Both the position numbers and the translations under genes were made by a program. Positions 11,790-19,775 of a stretch of DNA of 22,254 nt are shown piece after piece. Source of the stretch: Carex sylvatica. Its lineage: Eukaryota; Streptophyta; Magnoliopsida; Poales; Cyperaceae. The notes beneath the pieces were generated by a model, which saw only the letters and a program-made list of their open reading frames with translations, did not search any database and was not told the origin of the DNA. Positions within the stretch are counted from its first letter, which is position 1. The number at the start of each line of letters is the position of its first letter. The stretch lies in NCBI GenBank assembly GCA_964058845.1, contig CAXKVR010000604.1, positions 1 to 22,254 of the forward strand, read 5' to 3'.

Positions 11790-11849
11790 CTCGACGTGTT
11801 GTCCCACTACGAGCTTTTTCATCATCCACTTGTCGGAATCGATCGTCAT

Positions 11850-12060
11850 TGAGAAATTCTGAGACGACACGGTTGTGCGATGAAAAACGCTTTCTTCTTC
11901 GTTCTTCTTCTTTCTTGTAAGAACTAAGAACTAGGCACATGGTCTCGAGGTCATGGGTTTGAAAGAGAATAACAAGGGAAGGGTATAAAAACGCTTTCTT
12001 ATTCAAGAAAAGAAAAAGGAAGGAAGAAGAGAGGGAGAGATAGAGAATGCCACACATGGG
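11850..12060 (-). promoter_or_regulatory. pyrimidine-rich 5' leader/promoter side of the PHD/GNAT gene
   Basis: Upstream of the chosen ATG (11849) the minus strand carries long CT-rich tracts (12006-12047 and about 11890-11925), typical of plant 5' leaders. The chosen start gives MTIDSDKWMMKK; an in-frame ATG eight codons later is an alternative. No clear TATA box on the minus strand was found, so the transcription start is unknown. Confidence 0.45.
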
Positions 12061-12878
12061 CCCGGCCAGGCGCACCTCTATTTTCGCTCGCTTTTCTTAA
12101 CAGTAGAGGCTAAATTTCGACTCCGCACCGGCACCGCAGTGTCAATCATTTCCAATCCAAACGTGAAGATGCAAGAGCATGCGCAATCGGGTGGGTGATT
12201 AATAGTATCAGATGCAAAATTAGTTTATTTTAATAATATTATTTCATTCAGATTGTTTTAAATTTTAATCATTTTGGCTGACTAGTCAATTAATATTATC
12301 TGCATCACTCAAGAAATTTTCAGAGACAAAATTTCAAATTTCTAAGAATTAGTTAACATCACTGTCAGTGAATTAATATTTTTGTTGTATATGTACCGGT
12401 TTCACTTTAATCTGATATTGTATCATTGTGCTTCTGTTACATTGAACGTTTAGACTTATTTATTATTATATTATTACATGAAGAATGAAGAATAGCACAT
12501 AATACTTTCATTAGTAATATTAACTCTACTGAATTTAACTATTTAACTATTTGAAGTTATTTACAATGAATAAGTAAAATTTATGAAAGAGGGGTAGTAT
12601 AGTTGACTAAATTTTTTTTTTTAAAACTATTGATTACTCAAAAGTTGAAAGTTCAATTTTTCCTTATAATTTCATAACTTCCGTGAAAGTTTTCTAAAAA
12701 GAAGAAGTAAAATTCACTTTAGAAATTTAATAATTGACATCTAAAATTTAACCTATACATCGTGCTTTTGTTTTAACTTTGATGTTTTAGAAGAGTAAAC
12801 ATAATTTTGATATTTTAGTAGAATACATATAAATTCCGCATTGGAATTCTCAATACAGATTCACATTGTGTGAATATG
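12061..12878. other. intergenic DNA between divergent genes, no gene seen
   Basis: AT-rich sequence between the PHD/GNAT leader and the Tourist-like MITE. Only the first 130 bases are GC-richer. No exon pair, RNA gene or recognisable element was found. Confidence 0.55.
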
Positions 12879-13108
12879 TAAGGGTATGTTTGATTGGATT
12901 AAGAATAGGTTATTCTTGGGATTAGATTATTCGGAATAACCTATTTGGTGTTTGGTTAAGTTAGAATAGCTAGAATAGTAAATCTAAACTTTTTTGTCTT
13001 ATTAAAATAGATTATTTTTGAGATTTGGCTATTCTAATAAAACAAATAATAACTATCCTTATTTTGACTATTTTAGCTATTTTTATTTTGCAATCAAACA
13101 TACTCTAA
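12879..13108. mobile_element. Tourist-like MITE (PIF/Harbinger type) with TAA duplication
   Basis: The element proper (12882-13105, 224 bp) begins GGGTATGTTTGATTG and ends CAATCAAACATACTC. These are terminal inverted repeats matching at 14 of 15 positions. Both ends are flanked directly by TAA, the 3-bp T-A-A/T-T-A target duplication typical of PIF/Harbinger elements and Tourist MITEs, whose ends commonly begin GGG or GGC with TGTTTG. The interior has further palindromic words (AATAGGTTATTC and GAATAACCTATT) and no coding capacity. Confidence 0.85.
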
Positions 13109-13203
13109 GTGAGGTTTTTGTCCAAAATAGTTTTGGACATCTTATTCTAAATTGGATATAAATTGCCTGATTAATGTTAAAATTCTAGTGGACAATTTAA
13201 ATT

Positions 13204-13475
13204 TATGTGACCTAACTTATATTGTTTGCACAAATCTCAATGCAAATGAGACATTTTGAATCAAGTTTTGGATTGGATTGTGTTCAAAATCTTTGGGACA
13301 TATGTGACCTAACTTAAATTGTTTGCACAAATCTCAATACAAATGAGACATTTTGAATCAAGTTTTGGATTGGATTGTGTTCAAAATCTTTGGGACATAT
13401 GTGACCTAACCTAAATTGTTTGCACAAATCTCAATACAAATCAGATATTTTGAATCCAGTTTTGGATTGGATTGG
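13204..13475. repeat. 97-bp tandem repeat, about 2.8 copies
   Basis: Copies begin TATGTGACCTAAC at 13204, 13301 and 13398, an exact 97-bp period. Copies one and two differ at two positions by eye. The third differs at about four positions and breaks off in GGATTGGATTGG before an A-run. It lies roughly 60 bp upstream of the putative TATA box of the SAC gene, so it sits in that gene's proximal promoter region. Confidence 0.93.
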
Positions 13476-13531
13476 ATTGGAAAAAAAAAAATCATACTGC
13501 TTTGTTAAAATTAATTTAATTAATTATGGTT

Positions 13532-13538
13532 TATAAAA
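13532..13538 (+). promoter_or_regulatory. candidate TATA box of the SAC gene
   Basis: TATAAAA on the plus strand is about 350 bp before the chosen SAC start codon. A CCGCGT word (13568-13573), a CAMTA-type CGCG box core, lies about 35 bp downstream near where transcription would begin. The leader would be about 320 nt and contain upstream ATGs (about 13585 and 13593). Inferred from sequence only. Confidence 0.4.
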
Positions 13539-13887
13539 GAAAATCCAGATTTACGCGCAGATTTCAGCCGCGTGAGAGATCCGTACTATGTTATGATTTT
13601 CTGTACCGATGTTTCCCAAGCGCTCGTTGTAGTATTTCCCTGCACCGAGAGTGGCATATGCTTCAGTTCAGTCTTAATTATAAATGTATGGGACCCAGTT
13701 GAAAGTGATTTCACATTGATCGTCCCACAAGACCGTGAATCTGGAAATGCCAATCTCACTCAGCATCTCTTGAATGATGAATCACATGTCGTCCCATAAA
13801 CCCGAACGAATCACTCTTACAACTTACAAGCGAAAGATCAGCAAATCTTATTACAAAGAGAAAAAGAGCAACAGCCAAAGTTCAAAA

Positions 13888-16800
13888 ATGTCGGAAGAGG
13901 TGCAACCTCTTCTCCATGGAGATGGCGGGGATGGTGTGGCCCCACGACCACGAGGCCTATGTTGCCCGGAGATGGAGCTAAGAGAGTATACGCACAAGTA
14001 CGTCGTGCGCTCCACCGATCCAAACTCCGTTGGTTATGCTTTCTCCGTCGATCGATCTCAAGGCGTTATTCAACCCCTTGAAGGTTATTCAGTCAAATCT
14101 AATTTATTTCTATTGTCGCGCCTGGATTGCTCTCGTTGTAGAAATTTGGTTAGAATGGAATCTAAATTCGATTCCACTGAACAAGACTAGCGGCTCCATT
14201 ATGTGATATTTCCAATCTATAAGTTCACCTATCTGTATCAGTGCGGCTCCTGTCCTCCCTGTACCTTTGATTAACAAACTTAGCAGGCTGTGTTTTAAGC
14301 TCCTAATATGACTTTTTTTTTGTTCCAGTCAGTTATGTGAATCTATTGTGAATATTTTCATTAAGTATATCACTTGATGAAACTATTCCATTCCAAGTAT
14401 TACCACACCTGGTAACAATATGACAGTAAACGCATATTCCCATGATCTCACAAGTTACGACTTAAAATTATTATTTAACGAAGTCTAATTCTGAAACTCT
14501 TGATGATGATATACTTTTAGATTCAAGTGATCTTGGCTCAGAGAACCTGCTGAAAATTTCTACAATTTACGGGGTGGCTGGGGTCATCAGACTTCTAGCA
14601 GGTATCCTCTTCTCACGTGAATTGTACTTGTGTATTCACATTATCTCTATTGACATAATCAACATACCAAAGCCCCTATCCTGAGTACAGCTGTGCATGA
14701 TTGGATCTGTTTTTGCAATTTTATCTTGGAGGCAGTTTAGCAACCCCTAGTCCTTATTTTTCCTGCTATTGTTCTTAGTTCATAATGTCTCTAAAACTGT
14801 TTTGTACATTTTTTTTTTTTCTCAAATAGGGACCTACATTCTTGTTATAACTTCTAGAAAGGAACTTGGTTCTTTTCTTGGTTCAACAGTTTACAGTGCG
14901 GCATCTATGAGGTTTTTGAGTTGTAATGAAGCTTTGAAGGAATTAACCACACAAGAGGTATAATGTCACCAAATATAGAAATCTTGTGATTTTGTACTTG
15001 GGAACTTTAGTGAAATATTTATGTTTTTATGTAGAAAAGAGATGAGGCATACTTCATGTCCCTCTTGAAGACCATGGAGGCAACACCTGGCTTATACTTC
15101 TCATATGATAGAGACTTGACAATAAAGTAAGTTTGTCCTTCTTATGCTTACGGTCAGCGATGCGTGTTGTTCGGGTCATTCCACCAATAACACTTGGCAT
15201 TACAGTAACAAATATGAACGAGTTTTAAAAAGAAATAGAATAATTTTGAAAGAAGACCCATAATAAACGAATGAAAGTATAAAAAATCAGTACTGGTGTT
15301 GGGCAGCTTGGAACTTTAATTATAGGAGTTGATTGATTGATTGGCTATTAGTTTGCAGAGGTCATCCCAATTAGCTAAAGAGAGGACTCGTAAACCCTTA
15401 TGGAAACAGGTTGGTTTCTATATATGATGCATCATATTTTTGCTAACGTGAGAATTCAGAAGCCATTTTTGATTAATTTCTTTTTTCAGGCTGATCCACG
15501 ATTTATATGGAACAGAACCTTGTTGGAGGAGCTTATCGAGGCCAAGGTAGTACATTTTCATTGTTTTGTATTTCTAACTCTGAATAGTTCAATCAATTTA
15601 TTTATAATTAATAAATAAATTTATTTTGCAGCTGGATCCATTCATAATTCCTTTGATACAAGGAAGTATCCTTTACCAATAGTATGACTGTATGATAACT
15701 CACTTTATGGCTTATGCTTTATGGCTTATGCTCTATGGCTAGTATGATAAAAGTACAGATATAATGCTAATTTATCCATGGTCATTATCATAAAACTTGC
15801 ATTAAATTTGTCCTTAACACTGTCTTAGATTTCAAGACAGTTCAATTTACTTTAAAAGATGCAAATGTGAAGCTTACACTAATTTCAAGAAGATGCAACC
15901 GACGTCTAGGTATGATATCATGATAATATAAATATGGAACATGTCTCCTATAATCTGATAAGCATATCTAGAACCTTACTGGAGATATTTATAGGAACAC
16001 GAATGTGGAGGCGAGGTGCAAATCTCGAGGGCGCTGTTGCCAACTTCGTTGAATCTGAACAGATTGCGGAGTTCGACTGCTTTAAATCATCATTTTTACA
16101 GGTTCAGATAGAAAAATAAGATCTAAAACAAAAAAAATGCTACCATGGACCTTTTCATCTTAAACATTTGGAATTGCTCAATTTTTCTGTGTGGCAGATA
16201 CGTGGTTCAATCCCTCTTCTATGGGAGCAAATTGTTGATCTAAGCTACAAGCCTAAATTAAATTTAATCGAGCATGCTGAAACGGTATGAGTAACTTGAA
16301 CGAACAAAAATCTACCTTTTTTAGATCAAATGCTATTTTTTCACATTGTTTATAGTTCATTCTTGATTGTAGTCTAAAGTTGTACAAAGACACTTCTATG
16401 ATCTCATGCAAAGATATGGTGAGGTAGTGGCTGTTGATCTAACTGACAAAGTAAGCTTTATCCAAGCATCATCTTGTCTGATCTATTGTTTCTCTTTTGT
16501 TTGATCTCATGCTTTTGAGTATCCATTAAATTCATTTTTTGTAGCATGGTGATGAAGGAAAGCTAAGCCATGCGTATTCTGATGAAATGGAGAAGCTTTC
16601 AGATGTCAGGTGGACCTTGACATACTAGTTCTCTTTGTAGTTATTGTATTGGTGGGTGTTGTACTTTTAATTATCTTTAATCTTTCCGGATCATTTTGTT
16701 GACAGATATGTATCATTCGACTTCCATAACACATGTGGGAAAGGGAATTTTGACAATGTACAGCTTCTCTATGACCAAATTAAAGAGGACATTGACAAAC

Positions 16801-17121
16801 AAGGGTAATTTTGAATTCTACCTTTTGTATAGTCAAGTACATTTTCCTATGTAGCACATTTCTAATTTAACATTCGGGCCAGTTGAGCAGATATTTTCTC
16901 ATGAATGCTGAAGGAGAACTGTTAATGGAACAGAAAGGTGTTATCAGGTCTAATTGCATAGATTGCCTTGATCGAACTAACGTAACCCAGGTTTCCTTAT
17001 TATTTTTCCCATTTTAATTTTTCGTTTATTTTAAGTGAATTGAGGACAAATATTTATAATGGTAATGGAAATTAACTTCTTCCGACCTTCTTGTCAGCTT
17101 CTTTATATTATATAGTACCCC

Positions 17122-17152
<31 letters not shown>

Positions 17153-18696
17153 ACACACACACACCACAGACTCAGTGATCCTTGCTAGTTTTTTTACCCA
17201 TCTTAAAAAATAAGGGCAGAATTATCTAAATGCTGATATGGAGGTTTATTAGATAAAAATTTTCTTTTTTGGAGAAACTAAAGTTTGTTGTGGATTTCTT
17301 GCTTCTCGCCTCTAATTTCATATTGATTTTTTTATTTTTTATTAGAGTTTTGTAGCCAGGAAATTGCTTGATATGCAGCTACAGAAAATGGGGCTACTTT
17401 CTTCAGAGGAAAGCATTTCAGGGCATAACAATATTCTTGATATGTTTAAGACAGGTAACTTTTTCTTGAAGACTTAGGTAATTTAGCCACTGGCATACAC
17501 TAAAACTGCAATTTATTTTAATGTTGTGCAACCAAAAGAATCACATTTTGACTTTTGACTGTTAATAAATATTTGCAGTATGGGTTGAGCATGGAGATGA
17601 AATAAGCCTAGAATATGCTGGTTCGCATGCTCTGAAAGGCGATCTAGTAAGGTACTGAAGTGTGAATTTTTGTTGGCTAGGCCTCAAAGTATGCTCAAAG
17701 TGCATTTTCCTCATGAGATGCAAAGAACCTTGGCTAATGCTGGTTTACTGCGCATTTATGTTACAGGGCTAAGTGCCACTGCATTAGGCTTTTCTATTAA
17801 TTTGATTTCTGATAGTACTGTTGAAATGTTTTATACAGATATGGAAGGCAAACATTTTCTGGATTAGTGAAGGATGGCCTTAGTGCTCTTTCTAGATATT
17901 ACTTGAACAATTTTCAGGATGGCATTCGACAAGTACATATTTTTTAACATACTGTGTTTCCTTTAAAATAGATGTATAATGGATTTTTCATTATGTACCT
18001 ATGTAACTCATTTATCATTCTTTGCAAATAACAGGATGCACTGGATCTAATAAGTGGCCGGTACAATGTCAGTAGAGGTGGTCCCTCCCCATTCCAGCTA
18101 AATGCTTTTGAGAATGTATCAGTAAGTGTCTTTGTTAATTTTATTTCTGAATTGGGTGCACATTGTTATCATAAAGCCCACTATTATATGAAGAATGCTG
18201 TTGTACCTGTTGGAAAACTCAAATTTTCCTGTTAATTAGTAAAATGCATAAATATCCTCCAAGTACCTCTCCTTTCTAAAGCATCCAAAGTAACCTCTCT
18301 ATAGCAGTCAACCATGAGGGAAAAAGAATGTGGTAAGAGGGAATCGAGGCGTGTTAAATCCTTGTGCATAAATCATATTTCTATTTCCTTCTAAGTAAAT
18401 AGATGAAATTGCTTTGCAGTATCTGCCACTTGCATCAGCTGTCATCATAGGAGGCATCACACTTACGACATTAAGTCTACACCAAGGTTGTTCTTTGCCC
18501 TGTTTTAAAACCAAAACAAAATAAAAGTATATAACTAACAAGTATTTGAATTTTATTGTATCTGACAGCTGGGCGAAACATGCAACATTTCCCGGCCTCA
18601 ATGCTTTGGGCTGGGGTGACAGCTGGTGTTTTGGCAGTGGTCAAAGCTAATGGGAAACAATTATGTTCACGGCCTCGCTTATGTGGCCTTGTTTGA
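13888..18696 (+). CDS. SAC8: SAC-domain phosphoinositide phosphatase (SAC8-like)
   Basis: Removes phosphate from phosphoinositides, mainly PI4P in this family, on ER/Golgi and related membranes. Twenty exons: 13888-14083, 14521-14601, 14830-14957, 15035-15126, 15352-15409, 15490-15546, 15632-15665, 15829-15909, 15995-16101, 16198-16284, 16373-16450, 16545-16609, 16706-16804, 16891-16990, 17346-17454, 17579-17651, 17839-17932, 18035-18121, 18420-18486, 18569-18696; phases agree and give 606 residues, close to the ~590-600 of plant SAC6-8. Landmarks: [13 protein letters not shown] near residue 80, [12 protein letters not shown] near 245, catalytic CX5R at Cys410-Arg416 within [30 protein letters not shown] near 505-520, two hydrophobic segments (about 545-562 and 575-590) and a SRPRLCGLV tail, the SAC8-type ER/Golgi membrane anchor. 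No stop or frameshift is seen. The start is the ATG giving MSEEVQPLL; an in-frame ATG at 13774 would add 38 residues. SAC6 is the alternative paralogue. Confidence 0.93.
16991..17345 (+). other. SAC gene intron 14 carrying a compound microsatellite
   Basis: The intron separates the exon ending in the catalytic [15 protein letters not shown] from the one starting [11 protein letters not shown]. It is the intron most likely to vary in length between alleles because of the C-run/AC-run inside it. Confidence 0.85.
17118..17164. repeat. compound microsatellite C21 + (AC)13
   Basis: Twenty-one consecutive C residues are followed without a gap by thirteen AC units. A C-run this long is unusual and error-prone in sequencing, so the exact length should be treated with caution. 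Confidence 0.93.
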
Positions 18697-19775
18697 AAAA
18701 TATAGTTTTTTTCAAGCTAGCTTTGGATTATTTTCCAAGTACCATTCCAGGGTGGTACTGCCATTGCCATTGCCATTGTTGTTGTATATATTATATTGTC
18801 AGCCATTTAATTAATGATGCTAACCAGCTGACGACGGAGGTTACTGCCTGGTTTGTATTCGCCAGCTGACGACGGAGGTTACTGCCTGGTTTTGATTTTC
18901 TCCAGTGCAACTCTATAGAGGCACCATGTACTTAGAGCGGCACTGGGCATGTATTGGCAACAATTTTGCCTTTTCGATTTGATAAATTTTATGCTTATTT
19001 GTAATCATAAAATTTTATGTTTGAGTGTTTATAAGAAGAGTCGCAAAACTGCCTTCCAAAAAACTTTGAAAACTAGAATACTTTCTCTTGAATATTAATT
19101 ATTACATATTCGTTTCTATTGGGGATTGTTTTTCTTTTTATGATCAGTTGCTTGATAAGGTTTCGTTTTATTTTGACATATTCTCTCCCTTAATTAGATG
19201 ATATAAGTTAAGATTTCTTGGTCTTTTCAAATGTAATAATATATTTGGGTATTATTTATGAAGTCGAATACTTGACTAAATGCTGCCCTCTGACCAACCC
19301 TTCAACCCAAGACCTATTCGGATTTGAGATTAAATCTCAGCGGTGGAATTTCATGCAACTTGAGACATAGGGTCCGTTCTGAGAGTCGTGCCAAGTTAAA
19401 CTGACGACTCAGATCTAATTGTTCTCACTACGCTACTGCACTGCCACTGGATACGAATTCCGCAATAGCGGTACACCGAGCCCATGGAACTGAATTTTTC
19501 GTTTCTTCTTCGTCCTGCCCTGACGCAAGTCACGCAACAAACAAACTAGACTGGTTCAGCCAAAAAATAAAAATAAAAAAATAATAGACTGGTACGTGTT
19601 GACCCGAAACACAACAGTATCCAAATCTTAGCCTTTCATCAAGTAATCAACCTCTCAGATCTCCACACGTCATCAGACCCCCCTCCGTTCTCCTTCCCTC
19701 CCTCCAGGCAGAGACCGTGGAGAAACGATACTTTCTCCTTTTTCTTTGGATTAAGGGAGAACTGAGATCTTGGAA
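18697..19775 (+). other. SAC 3' region, spacer and tomosyn 5' leader
   Basis: Begins with the SAC 3' UTR, which contains (TGCCAT)3 at 18759-18777 and a 31-bp duplication. The segment about 19260-19480 is more GC-balanced than its surroundings and matches nothing recognised. The last ~140 bases include a CT-rich tract (19676-19708), usual for a plant 5' leader, before the tomosyn start codon. No gene was found. Confidence 0.55.
18824..18892. repeat. 31-bp tandem duplication in the SAC 3' UTR
   Basis: A unit beginning CCAGCTGACGACGGAGG and ending CTGCCTGGTTT occurs identically at 18824-18854 and 18862-18892, separated by GTATTCG (38-bp period). Perfect identity suggests a recent event. It lies 128 bp after the SAC stop codon. 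Confidence 0.92.

Larger units (their letters stand above)
5135..11849 (-). pseudogene. PHD-finger/GNAT acetyltransferase-like gene (IDM1-related), disrupted
   Basis: Eight predicted exons (minus strand): 11849-11790, 10087-7601, 7400-7271, 7156-7071, 6654-6404, 6065-5980, 5898-5799, 5317-5135; all with GT..AG borders and matching phases, about 1,127 codons. In order: Agenet-like modules (VGQHVEVRNSLEMGIQGCWH; GMCVDACEENVHWEGI; VFFPDLG), three W..Y.S..G repeats, a basic KKRKIRD..KARKKL nuclear signal, PRTRV and KCICCSKTF blocks, a C4HC3 PHD finger (CSACHHDG..CCNCPSAFHSSC..CPFC), a second Cys-rich module, then GNAT (GFYTIILEKEDEIVAAATL, RRQGICHHLMI, SYSFGFNPL). Relatives are plant chromatin proteins that read histone marks and acetylate histones. 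Six lesions: TAG 9703-9701, frameshift 9264-9293, an extra-A-type shift at 7920-7915, frameshift 7713-7771, TGA 7382-7380 at the PHD Trp, and a 1-base deletion near 6038. It is a young pseudogene, damaged allele or assembly error. Family assignment is firm; exact orthology is not. Confidence 0.85.

Noticed and set aside
11785..12075. 96-codon minus-strand open frame as a separate protein
   Set aside because: It is the CT-rich leader read in another frame. The +1 frame (MTIDSDKWMMKKLVVGQHVE) is the one that splices correctly.
12061..12180. Possible tRNA or snRNA gene
   Set aside because: No cloverleaf, A/B box or USE/TATA arrangement could be identified.
13204..13475. CRISPR-like repeat array
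   Set aside because: Direct contiguous 97-bp units without spacers in a plant nuclear context.
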